A stretch of 58,451 nucleotides of DNA from Acidiluteibacter sp965660325 (lineage in GTDB: Bacteria > Bacteroidota > Bacteroidia > Flavobacteriales_E > Vicingaceae). The position numbers and the translations under genes are program-made. The stretch lies in assembly GCA_965660325.1 (NCBI GenBank), contig CBFHZL010000005.1, positions 1 through 58,451 on the forward strand, given 5' to 3'. The notes under the pieces are model-generated. The model did not search any database and had not been told where the DNA came from. It was given only the letters and a program-made list of their open reading frames with translations. Of this stretch, positions 34,553-42,899 are shown one piece after another (position 1 is the stretch's first letter; each line of letters begins with the position of its first letter).

Positions 34553-35839
34553 ATGAGAACAAAAACGCTAAATATCTTATGCTTTCTTTTGATTTCTTTA
34601 AGTTCATACAGTCAAAATGATACTTTGCGTGTGTTGTTTTTGGGTAACAGTTATACAGGAGTAAATAACTTGCCACAAATAACCCAAAGGCTTGCAGCAG
34701 CAGCAAATAAAACGCTAATTATTGATAGTAATACTCCTGGAGGATATACACTCGAAGGACATTCAACAAATACGACATCATTAAGCAAAATAATGCAAGG
34801 TAACTGGGATTTTGTGATTTTGCAGGAACAAAGCCAAATACCTACAATAGGTTTTTATAGATATAATTCTATGTATCCAGGAGGTCAACGGCTTAATGAC
34901 ACGATTAAAAAATATAACCCGTGTGGTAAGGTGGTTATGTATATGACATGGGGGAGAAGATTTGGCGGTCAACAATGTGATGCCGGTGCAACGAATTGTA
35001 GCCCTGTCTTTGTTGATTTTTCTCATATGCAGGATTCATTAGAGAGTGCCTACGTTGAAATAGCAGGTAATATTGATGCATATGTTTCGCCTGTCGGCAT
35101 TGCTTGGAAAAATGTAATTGAAGACACTTCCATTGTTCTGCATTCAGGCGATAACAGCCATCCAAACTATACCGGGAGCTATTTAACAGCATGTGTTTTT
35201 CATTCTATCTTTTGGAATGAGACTCCTGTTGGTTTAACATTCTTGGGATCTTTATCATCTCCTTTAGCAACCTACCTTCAAAAAGTAGCTGATAGCACAG
35301 TTTTCCATTCCTATTCTAATTGGAATTTAGATGTGGACGATGTAATTGCAAAATACACTTATAGCATCTATAATGATTCTGTTCAATTTACAAACCTCTC
35401 CCAAAGCTTATCTCCAACCAATTATTTATGGGACTTTGGAGACGGGAACACATCAGTTTCTGCAAATCCATTTCACATTTATACTTCCAATCAATTATAT
35501 ACGACATCACTTGTTGTCGAACATTGTTTAAATAGAGACACAATTACTCAAGCAATACAAATTAATACAGTTGGATTAGAGACATTAAAACTACAGTCAC
35601 TCATTAACGTATTCCCCAACCCTTTTGATGCTGAATTTGAACTATCAATTGATCAAAACAATCTTGATTTAACTCTTCAAATCGTTGATGTTACAGGTAA
35701 AGTTATTGAATCATTTGATGTGAAAAACAAGCAAAACTTGAGGGTTACTTTATCGTTAATTCCTAGTGGTTCATATTTTTTAATCCTCACTAATAATAGA
35801 GACAATGAACATGCTACCTTTAAAGTCGTAAAAGAATAG
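34553..35839 (+). CDS. Secreted SGNH-type hydrolase with PKD domain and type A T9SS sorting domain
   Basis: A 428-residue protein. The signal peptide (1-20) ends SSYSQ. The SGNH/GDSL-like domain has block I VLFLGNSYT (nucleophile Ser33) and the C-terminal DNSHP motif (Asp200, His203), close to the catalytic Asp-x-x-His. A PKD domain follows (about 268-325, with YLWDFGDGNTS). The last 80 residues are a type A sorting domain (INVFPNPFDAEFEL ... GSYFLILTN). It is probably a cell-surface or released esterase, substrate unknown. It lies wholly inside the segment bounded by the 222-bp direct repeats. Confidence 0.85.
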   Translation: MRTKTLNILCFLLISLSSYSQNDTLRVLFLGNSYTGVNNLPQITQRLAAAANKTLIIDSNTPGGYTLEGHSTNTTSLSKIMQGNWDFVILQEQSQIPTIGFYRYNSMYPGGQRLNDTIKKYNPCGKVVMYMTWGRRFGGQQCDAGATNCSPVFVDFSHMQDSLESAYVEIAGNIDAYVSPVGIAWKNVIEDTSIVLHSGDNSHPNYTGSYLTACVFHSIFWNETPVGLTFLGSLSSPLATYLQKVADSTVFHSYSNWNLDVDDVIAKYTYSIYNDSVQFTNLSQSLSPTNYLWDFGDGNTSVSANPFHIYTSNQLYTTSLVVEHCLNRDTITQAIQINTVGLETLKLQSLINVFPNPFDAEFELSIDQNNLDLTLQIVDVTGKVIESFDVKNKQNLRVTLSLIPSGSYFLILTNNRDNEHATFKVVKE

Positions 35840-35924
35840 ATGCACTCCAAAAAGTTGTCTTAAGTGTATAATCTCCTACGAGATTCTACGCTGAAATGTC
35901 AAAATGTTACGGCGATTGAGAGTA

Positions 35925-36146
35925 CGTTATACAAATATCCTTTACACTTTTTCGTGCATCTTATTCATAACACTTAAGGACTTTTATCTTCTACACATAA
36001 ATCAGCTGTACTAAAAAACCAACCAAAAAACCGCTATACACCTCCACCGGTTTGTGCGCCTTTAGCTGTAACCTGGCAGTACCCAAAATTCCACTAAGCA
36101 AAATAATTGCTATCAGTATGCCGCTTAAGTCGATGTAGTCATTTAG
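35925..36146 (-). repeat. Direct repeat, right copy (intact gene end)
   Basis: This is the intact partner of 33955-34176, at a constant offset of 1970 bases. It covers the last 156 bases of the membrane-protein gene and about 66 bases downstream. The two copies enclose the Fic remnant and the SGNH hydrolase gene. Confidence 0.8.
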
Positions 36147-36596
36147 CGCAACTACAGCAATCATACCTGCTAATCCGCCCATGCCTACTAGGTGAGCACT
36201 CATTTTAAAGTTGGTAAAACTGACCAAAAGCAATAGGAGTATGGCCAATGTAGCCCCCATTAAAAAGTTGACTAGAATGGGGTGGATGTACAGTTTACGC
36301 AGCATCCAAATGGTAACGATAAATAAAAAAACACTAAACAGATACGGCCAACGGCGCTCATAAACAGACTTCATGTATAAACTCTCGATTATTCCCTTTC
36401 GTTTTAAGATTAAGCTAAAAAGTACAGGAAGAATAAGGGTGTTTATCGCTAGGATTCCAAGAATGACTAGTTTTAAAAGTGTTGGTGTCTTAAATGACAA
36501 ATAGGTAGGAAGTAAGAACAAGAAAGAAACGGCCACCATTGGCATGAAAATAGGGTGAAGCAGTTTAGAAATGAAATGAGCTACCTGATTATTCAT
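35991..36596 (-). CDS. Polytopic membrane protein (PAP2-like topology, no phosphatase motifs seen)
   Basis: A 201-residue protein with about six TM helices. It opens VAHFISKLLHPIFMPMVAV and ends with LKAHKPVEVYSGFLVGFLV. The HxPxEVxxGFxxG segment resembles the last motif of PAP2 phosphatases, but the KxxxxxxRP and SGH motifs are not present, so I do not claim enzymatic activity. It lies 1 base after rpoN on the same strand, and its 3' end is the source of the duplicated remnant in the island. Confidence 0.7.
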   Translation of the reverse strand: MNNQVAHFISKLLHPIFMPMVAVSFLFLLPTYLSFKTPTLLKLVILGILAINTLILPVLFSLILKRKGIIESLYMKSVYERRWPYLFSVFLFIVTIWMLRKLYIHPILVNFLMGATLAILLLLLVSFTNFKMSAHLVGMGGLAGMIAVVALNDYIDLSGILIAIILLSGILGTARLQLKAHKPVEVYSGFLVGFLVQLIYV

Positions 36597-36597
36597 C

Positions 36598-38052
36598 CTA
36601 CAACTCTTTTCGAAGACGAGCTACTGGGATGTGCAACTGCTCCCGGTATTTTGCCACTGTTCTTCGTGCAATGTTGTACCCTTTATCTCTTAGCAATTGT
36701 GATAATTTTTCATCGGTGATGGGCTTCTTTTTGTCTTCCGCATCAATAAAGTCTTGTAGTATTTTCTTTACTTCTCTCGTGCTCACTTCTTCTCCACTGT
36801 CGGTAGACAATGATTCTGAAAAGAACGATTTCAATAAAAACGTACCGTATGGAGTTGACACATACTTACTGTTAACCACTCTAGATACGGTAGATATATC
36901 CATCTGCACGATATCAGCTATATCTTTCAAGATCATGGGTTTTAGATTGGTTTCATCACCATCTAAAAAGTAGGCCTTTTGATAACCTGCAATTGCATTC
37001 ATGGTGTTAAGCAGTGTACCTTGTCGTTGTTTAATGGCATCAATAAACCACTTCGCACTATCGAGTTTTTGTTTGACAAAGGTGAGTGCTTCTTTTTGGG
37101 CTTTGTCCGTTTTCTTTGATTCGGAGTAAGCTTGCATCATGTTTTTATATTCTTTACTTACTTTTAACTCCGGAGCATTTCGGCCATTTAGGGTAATGCT
37201 GATCTCACCATCACTAATGGTCATATTAAAATCTGGCACTACCACCTGAACGCTTTTCGCTGATTCATTCATTGAGTTACCCGGTTTTGGGTTTAACTTC
37301 AGAATTTCATCAATCGCCATTCTCAGGTCGTCATCAGTTATCTCAACGTTCTTCTTTATCTTCTCGTAATGCTTCTTGGTAAATTCTGTAAAATATTCTT
37401 CTAGAATATGCGTAGCCAATACAATCGACATACGGTTCTTATCCTTCCGATGTATCTGAATGAGCAAACATTCTTGTAAGTCTCTTGCACCAACACCTGC
37501 AGGGTCTAGTTGCTGAACAACGCGTAAAATTTTAAGTAACTCATCCTCATCGGTCATGATGTTTTGCGTAAACGCTAAATCATCTTCAATTGCAGATAGT
37601 TCTCTTCTGAGGTAGCCGGAATCATCTAGGCTGCCAATAAGGTGCTGACCAATTTGAAACTCTTTCTCGTTCAGATTTTGAAGAGACAGTTGGTTCTCCA
37701 CTCGCTCATGGAATGTTTTTCCTCCACTGAGCGGAATCTGCTTGTCTTCATCGTCTTTCCCTTTGTTCGAGATGTTGTATTTATAGTCAGGAGTTCCGTC
37801 ATCATCCATGTAGTCAGAAAAATCAAAATCTTCCTGTACATCTGTCGCATCGTCTCGCTCTTCGTACTCGTCCTTTTGCTCTTCGTATTCTTCGTCGTTT
37901 TCTTTGCCTTCGTCCAATGCTGGGTTTACTTCTAATTCTTCCTTAATGCGCTGTTCTAGCGATACCGTAGGCAGCTGTAGCAATTTCATCAGCTGTATTT
38001 GCTGAGGAGAAAGCTTCTGAAGCATTTTTTGTTGAAGGGACTGTTTTAACAT
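36598..38052 (-). CDS. rpoN: RNA polymerase sigma-54 factor
   Basis: It directs RNA polymerase to -24/-12 promoters that need an AAA+ activator. It has 484 residues. Region I: MLKQSLQQKMLQKLSPQQIQLMKLLQLP, with the Gln/Leu-rich activator-interacting sequence. Region II: an acidic linker (about 45-100). Region III: the core-binding domain, a helix-turn-helix (ISTVSRVVNSKYVSTPYG) and the C-terminal RpoN box ARRTVAKYREQ. No sigma-54 activator gene is in the window. Confidence 0.96.
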   Translation of the reverse strand: MLKQSLQQKMLQKLSPQQIQLMKLLQLPTVSLEQRIKEELEVNPALDEGKENDEEYEEQKDEYEERDDATDVQEDFDFSDYMDDDGTPDYKYNISNKGKDDEDKQIPLSGGKTFHERVENQLSLQNLNEKEFQIGQHLIGSLDDSGYLRRELSAIEDDLAFTQNIMTDEDELLKILRVVQQLDPAGVGARDLQECLLIQIHRKDKNRMSIVLATHILEEYFTEFTKKHYEKIKKNVEITDDDLRMAIDEILKLNPKPGNSMNESAKSVQVVVPDFNMTISDGEISITLNGRNAPELKVSKEYKNMMQAYSESKKTDKAQKEALTFVKQKLDSAKWFIDAIKQRQGTLLNTMNAIAGYQKAYFLDGDETNLKPMILKDIADIVQMDISTVSRVVNSKYVSTPYGTFLLKSFFSESLSTDSGEEVSTREVKKILQDFIDAEDKKKPITDEKLSQLLRDKGYNIARRTVAKYREQLHIPVARLRKEL

Positions 38053-38091
38053 TTGAAGTGGTTAATGAGTAGTATTAAAGATAATCATTTT

Positions 38092-39534
38092 TTAAAATTC
38101 AGCACTCTTTGGTGTTCTAGGAAATGGAATAACATCACGAATGTTGCCCATGCCAGTTACAAATTGAACCAATCGCTCAAATCCTAAACCAAATCCGCTA
38201 TGAGGAGCTGTACCGAATTTACGTAATTCTAAGTACCACCATAGTTCTTCTTGCTCAATATCCATTTCTTCCATGCGTTTCAGCAACAAGTCAAGGCGCT
38301 CCTCTCGCTGCGATCCTCCAACCATTTCACCAATTCCTGGGAATAAGATGTCCATGGCTCTTACCGTTTTTCCGTCTTCATTTTGACGCATATAAAACGC
38401 CTTAATCTCTTTTGGATAGTCGGTAAGAACTACCGGCTTTTTAAAGTGCTTTTCTACCAAGTAACGTTCATGCTCTGATTGCAAGTCAGTACCAAATCCT
38501 TCTACTGGGTATTGGAATTTTTTCTTTTTGTTGGGTTTTGAATTTCGTAAGATTTCGATGGCTTCGGTGTAGGTTAGTCGCTCAAAATCATTCTCAACAA
38601 CGAATTTTAACTTTTCAATCAAATCCATTGGTTGGCGCTCTTCAGCCTTTTTATTTTTATCCTCGTCGATGATACGTTTCTCTAAAAACAGTAAATCATC
38701 GTGGCAATTTTCTAGGGTGTAAGCAATTAAATACTTCATGAAATCTTCGGCCAAATCGATATTGTCATCTAGCTCATTGAAGGCAACTTCCGGCTCAATC
38801 ATCCAAAACTCAGCAAGGTGACGGGTCGTGTTTGAATTTTCCGCTCTAAATGTTGGGCCAAATGTATACACCTTACCCAATGCCATGGCAGCAGCTTCTG
38901 CCTCTAATTGACCAGAAACGGTTAGGTTGGTCAGTTTACCAAAAAAGTCTTTTTTGTAATCGATTTCTCCGTCCTCTGTTAATGGAGGGTTCTTTTTGTC
39001 AAGCGTAGAAACATTAAAAGTCTCTCCTGCGCCTTCCGCATCAGAACCGGTAATGATTGGTGTGTGGATGTTGTAAAATCCTCTGCTATTAAAGAAGTTG
39101 TGCACCGCAAAAATTAAGGTATGTCTGATTCTACTAACTGCACTGAAGGTGCTGGTTCTAAAACGAAGATGTGCATTCTCTCTCAAAAACTCTAATGAGT
39201 GTTTTTTAGGCTGTAATGGGTATTCGTTGGCATCAGCTGTTCCTAGTACAGTAAGTGCACTAGCCTCAATCTCATATTTCTGTCCGCTACCTTGTGACTC
39301 TACTAATTTTCCTGCTACATGGATGCATGAACCAGTGGTGACAGCTTCCACAGTAGCCTCTCCCATTTTTTCCAAATCAACTACCACTTGCATATTATGT
39401 GGTGTGGAGCCATCATTCAAAGCAATAAAGGCTACATTTTTACTTCCTCTTTTTGTTCTAACCCATCCGCTGAGTGTAACTTCTGAACCTGCTTTTTCGC
39501 TTGTTAATAAGCCTTTTACTGAATTTCGTTCCAT
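38092..39534 (-). CDS. asnS: Asparaginyl-tRNA synthetase
   Basis: It charges tRNA-Asn. It has 480 residues: an N-terminal OB-fold anticodon-binding domain (about 12-110, VTLSGWVRTKRGSKNVAFIALND), then the class II core with motif 2 (FGPTFRAENSNTTRHLAEFWMIEPE) and motif 3 (GFGLGFERLVQFVTG). The GNIRDVIPFPRTP ending is shared with AspRS; AFNELDDNIDLAEDF and the overall length favour AsnRS. It stands 39 bases upstream of rpoN on the same strand. Confidence 0.95.
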   Translation of the reverse strand: MERNSVKGLLTSEKAGSEVTLSGWVRTKRGSKNVAFIALNDGSTPHNMQVVVDLEKMGEATVEAVTTGSCIHVAGKLVESQGSGQKYEIEASALTVLGTADANEYPLQPKKHSLEFLRENAHLRFRTSTFSAVSRIRHTLIFAVHNFFNSRGFYNIHTPIITGSDAEGAGETFNVSTLDKKNPPLTEDGEIDYKKDFFGKLTNLTVSGQLEAEAAAMALGKVYTFGPTFRAENSNTTRHLAEFWMIEPEVAFNELDDNIDLAEDFMKYLIAYTLENCHDDLLFLEKRIIDEDKNKKAEERQPMDLIEKLKFVVENDFERLTYTEAIEILRNSKPNKKKKFQYPVEGFGTDLQSEHERYLVEKHFKKPVVLTDYPKEIKAFYMRQNEDGKTVRAMDILFPGIGEMVGGSQREERLDLLLKRMEEMDIEQEELWWYLELRKFGTAPHSGFGLGFERLVQFVTGMGNIRDVIPFPRTPKSAEF

Positions 39535-39680
39535 TTATGTATGCAATTATATTTGAAAGCTACTGTGCTTAAATTTTATCAAACACAAAGGAACGTTTTT
39601 TTGATTAAAAACTGAACCTTACCCTTGCTAATAGGTTAGCCTTCTAATGGTAATAAAATGTTAATAAAGTAAAATAAATC

Positions 39681-39741
39681 TACTTTTGGAAACATTTTTT
39701 ACAAAAAACGTTTCCGTAGGTCAAAATGTTTCTTAGGTTTG
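39681..39741 (+). promoter_or_regulatory. Tandem promoters and TetR operator candidate of the efflux operon
   Basis: Two -7 elements are seen: TACTTTTG (39681-39688) and TAGGTTTG (39734-39741). Between them is a near-perfect palindrome with 13-bp arms and one mismatch, GGAAACATTTTTT (39688-39700) and AAAAAACGTTTCC (39703-39715). A third half-site AAAATGTTTC (39723-39732) abuts the second -7 element. This is the layout expected for TetR autoregulation. Confidence 0.65.
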
Positions 39742-39745
39742 CATC

Positions 39746-40360
39746 GTGAAATCAAAAACTGAAATAAAACTACTCGAGTCATTGCGAAATTTATTTATGA
39801 GTTACGGCATAAAAAGCCTCACCATGGATGATATCGCCAGACAATTAGGTATATCTAAAAAAACGCTTTACGTTTCTTTTGCAAATAAAAGGGACTTGGT
39901 AAGGAAGGTAGTAGAGCACCAAATAGAAACTGCACAGTGTGAAGTAGACAAGGCATGCAATATTGAGGGTAATGCAATTGACGAATTAATGGGCATTGGC
40001 AAGAAAGTAAACGAGAGTTTGGCGGACGCACACCCTTCTGTTATGTTTGACATTCAAAAGTATTATCCACAAGCATGGAAGGTATTAATGAAGCACAAAG
40101 AAGAATTCGTTTTTAATAAAATGCTAACCAATTTGAATGCAGGGGTGCAGCAAGGGCTCTATCGAGATAATTTAAACCCTGAAGTTATTACTAAAGCATT
40201 TATGGTTATGACAGAAGCGATGATGTCAAATCAATTGGCGGTTCCTGGAAAATTCAATTTTCAGGAGTTACACCTGGAATTAATGCGGTATCATATTCGC
40301 GGAATAGCCAATAGTAAAGGAAGAGAATACTTAAAACAACAATTTAAAGAGGATAATTAA
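39746..40360 (+). CDS. TetR family transcriptional regulator
   Basis: A 204-residue regulator. The N-terminal helix-turn-helix (about 20-50: GIKSLTMDDIARQLGISKKTLYVSFANKRDLV) is typical of the family. The C-terminal ligand domain has no assignable specificity. It starts with GTG at 39746, only 4 bases after the -7 element, so the message would be nearly leaderless. It precedes the efflux genes by 12 bases and probably represses them and itself through the palindrome at 39688-39715. Confidence 0.92.
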   Translation: MKSKTEIKLLESLRNLFMSYGIKSLTMDDIARQLGISKKTLYVSFANKRDLVRKVVEHQIETAQCEVDKACNIEGNAIDELMGIGKKVNESLADAHPSVMFDIQKYYPQAWKVLMKHKEEFVFNKMLTNLNAGVQQGLYRDNLNPEVITKAFMVMTEAMMSNQLAVPGKFNFQELHLELMRYHIRGIANSKGREYLKQQFKEDN

Positions 40361-40372
40361 TAACCGATAACC

Positions 40373-41722
40373 ATGAATAAGCTGAAAAAGCTCATTGCTA
40401 TGTCATTGCTCACCTTTTTGTTTGCATCAGCAAAAGGACAGGATACTGCATCGACATTTGAATTTACCCTGAAGCAAGCCCAAGACTATGCTGTATTAAA
40501 CAGTTATCAAACGTTGGCGGCATCTAAAGATGTAGAAAAAGCGCAGAAGAAAGTGTGGGAAACTATTGCTATTGGATTGCCACAAGTAGCAGCTTCAGGA
40601 AGCTATACGTATAATATTCAATTGCCTGTTCAGCTTGTTCCTGCAGAGGCTTTCGGTGGTCAGCCGGGCACATTTGAAGAGTTAGTATTTGGCACCAAAC
40701 AAAGTATGAATGCTTCTGTAAACGTCAATCAATTGATTTTTGATGGGAGCTACATTGTTGGTTTACAAGCATCCAAGGTGTATAAGCAAATTGCTGAAAA
40801 TGATAAGGTAAAATCTGAGGTTGAAATTAAGGATCAAGTCACTCAGGCTTATGGTGGTGTTTTGGTAGCAATTAAAAATCGTGATATTCTAAAGGAGAAC
40901 TTATCCAACATTGATAAGATCGTGTCTGATAATAAAGCGCTTTACGAGAATGGTTTTGTTTCAGAGCAGGATTTTGATCAATTGAAGTTGTTGCGTTCTC
41001 AAACAGCTAATGCATTTAACAATGCAGAGCGTCAAGTGCAGATTTCAAAGAACATGCTCAAATTCTCAATGGGAATTGAAATTGCAAACACTGTTAAGTT
41101 AACAGAAGAGCTTACAACCATTGTTAATGAAGTGGATGCAGAAGGATTACTTTCCACCGATTTTAATATCGAAAACCATATTGATTTCAAAATAATAAAT
41201 AATCAAGAACAAGCGAGCTTTTTATTGATGAAACAAGAGAAGTCGACGTTTTTACCTCGTTTATCTGCGAACTACAGTTTTCAAGAAAACTCATTCAGCG
41301 AAGACTTTGATTTCTTTTCAGATGCCCCGTGGTTCAATGCACAATTGGTTGGCTTAAACCTTTCGGTGCCTATTTTTAGTGGTGGAATGCGATTGGCAAA
41401 AGTACAGCAGGCAAGGCTTGAATACGAGAAGGTGAGTATAGCTAAAAAGCAAGTTGCTGAGAATTTAAAGATGAACTTGATGACCAGTAGATCGGATTAT
41501 ACATTTGCCTTAGACCAGTACAATACCGAACAAGATAACATGGAACTTGCTAATCGTATCTTTTCTACAGAGCAAGTAAAGTACAAAGAAGGAATATCTT
41601 CTAGCCTAGAATTGACTCAAGCAAACAATCAACTATTGTCTACTCAAGGCGACTATCTCAACTCAATATTACAACTCATATCAGCAAAATCTAAACTAGA
41701 TAAAGCGTTAAATAACTATTAA
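40373..41722 (+). CDS. TolC family outer-membrane efflux protein
   Basis: A 449-residue outer-membrane channel with a signal peptide ending AKGQ (about 1-22) and the two long coiled-coil repeats of TolC proteins (ALYENGFVSEQDFDQLK and VKYKEGISSSLELTQANNQLL are the matching helix turns). It would form the exit duct of the tripartite pump with the next two genes. Intergenic gaps in the operon are 12, 1 and 6 bases. Confidence 0.93.
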   Translation: MNKLKKLIAMSLLTFLFASAKGQDTASTFEFTLKQAQDYAVLNSYQTLAASKDVEKAQKKVWETIAIGLPQVAASGSYTYNIQLPVQLVPAEAFGGQPGTFEELVFGTKQSMNASVNVNQLIFDGSYIVGLQASKVYKQIAENDKVKSEVEIKDQVTQAYGGVLVAIKNRDILKENLSNIDKIVSDNKALYENGFVSEQDFDQLKLLRSQTANAFNNAERQVQISKNMLKFSMGIEIANTVKLTEELTTIVNEVDAEGLLSTDFNIENHIDFKIINNQEQASFLLMKQEKSTFLPRLSANYSFQENSFSEDFDFFSDAPWFNAQLVGLNLSVPIFSGGMRLAKVQQARLEYEKVSIAKKQVAENLKMNLMTSRSDYTFALDQYNTEQDNMELANRIFSTEQVKYKEGISSSLELTQANNQLLSTQGDYLNSILQLISAKSKLDKALNNY

Positions 41723-41723
41723 A

Positions 41724-42893
41724 ATGAAGACAAATCAATTAATCGGAGCATTTATAGTAAGTGCAGTATTAGCGTCATGCGGCGGAGCTCAAAAAGGAAA
41801 ATCTGTTGATGAGATTATTGCAAACAATGATTTAGGGGAGCTGAAAGAAAAACACAGTGAATTAGTTACTCAGGAAAATGAGTTGACGGCGCAGATAGAA
41901 AAGTTAACCACTGCCATGGCTTTATTGGATAGTAATAAAGTGAGACCATTGGTATCTGTATACAAAGTGACACCTGAAGAATTTAAGCATTACGTCGAAG
42001 TTCAAGGAAGTATTGATACCAAGCAGAATGTGGTATTGTATCCGGAGTATTCTGGTGTACTAAAAAATGTTGTCGTAAAAGAAGGTCAACAGGTAAGTGC
42101 AGGTCAATTGTTGGCTAGTATAGAGGATGGCGGTCTTGCACAACAAGTTAATTCAGCTGAAATTCAATTGGATTTGTCAAAAACGACTTTTGAACGTCAG
42201 GAGCGTTTGTGGGAGCAAAAAATAGGCTCAGAAATGCAATTTCTTCAAGCTAAAGCGAACTATGAGGCACAACAAAAAACAGTAGCTCAGTTAACTTCTC
42301 AATTGGCAAAAACTCAAATAACTGCACCTTTTTCAGGAATCGTAGATGAAATAATGATTGAAGAAGGAAATGTAGTTGGTCCCGGCCAAATGGGAGTAAT
42401 GCGTGTTATCAATATGAGTCAAATGTATGTGGAGTCAGACGTTCCAGAAACATTTATTTCTGCTATTTCTAAAGGAAAATCTGTTAAAGTAGAAATACCG
42501 GTTTTAAACCAAACGATTGATGGTGTTATTAGCCAGGCAAGTAATTATATAAAACCTGAAAATAGGTCGTTTAGAGTAGAAGCCATTCTTGAAAACAAGG
42601 AGGCAATGATTAAGCCAAATATGACTGCTCGTTTACGAATTAACGATTATACGTCTGACAATGCGATATTAATTCCTCAAAGTATCATATCTGAAGACTC
42701 TGAGGGGCAGCAGTATGTGTATAGAGTTAACACAAGTGCATCAGCACCAATCACAGAACGAGTTTTTATCCAAACGGGTAAAAAGGGTGGAGATCTTATT
42801 GAGGTAATAGAAGGATTGTCTGCAAATGATTTAATCATCAAGGAAGGGGCGAGAACAGTTAAAGACAAACAAGAAATAGAAATCATCAAATAA
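41724..42893 (+). CDS. RND efflux periplasmic adaptor subunit (membrane fusion lipoprotein)
   Basis: A 389-residue adaptor. The signal ends in the lipobox VLASC, so Cys19 is lipidated. A short coiled coil (30-75) precedes the barrel-sandwich domain (GVLKNVVVKEGQQVSAGQLLA), the alpha-hairpin (about 140-190), the second lipoyl half (TQITAPFSGIVDEIMIEEG) and the beta-barrel and membrane-proximal domains. It links the RND pump to TolC. It begins one base after the TolC gene stop. Confidence 0.94.
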   Translation: MKTNQLIGAFIVSAVLASCGGAQKGKSVDEIIANNDLGELKEKHSELVTQENELTAQIEKLTTAMALLDSNKVRPLVSVYKVTPEEFKHYVEVQGSIDTKQNVVLYPEYSGVLKNVVVKEGQQVSAGQLLASIEDGGLAQQVNSAEIQLDLSKTTFERQERLWEQKIGSEMQFLQAKANYEAQQKTVAQLTSQLAKTQITAPFSGIVDEIMIEEGNVVGPGQMGVMRVINMSQMYVESDVPETFISAISKGKSVKVEIPVLNQTIDGVISQASNYIKPENRSFRVEAILENKEAMIKPNMTARLRINDYTSDNAILIPQSIISEDSEGQQYVYRVNTSASAPITERVFIQTGKKGGDLIEVIEGLSANDLIIKEGARTVKDKQEIEIIK

Positions 42894-42899
42894 AAAAAG

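Noticed and set aside
35870..35885. Terminator for the SGNH hydrolase gene
   Set aside because: AATCTC/GAGATT forms only a 6-bp stem with no T-run, so I did not call it.
39098..39556. 152-codon plus-strand open frame opposite asnS
   Set aside because: It lies inside the well-supported asnS gene, has no recognisable domain and no promoter.
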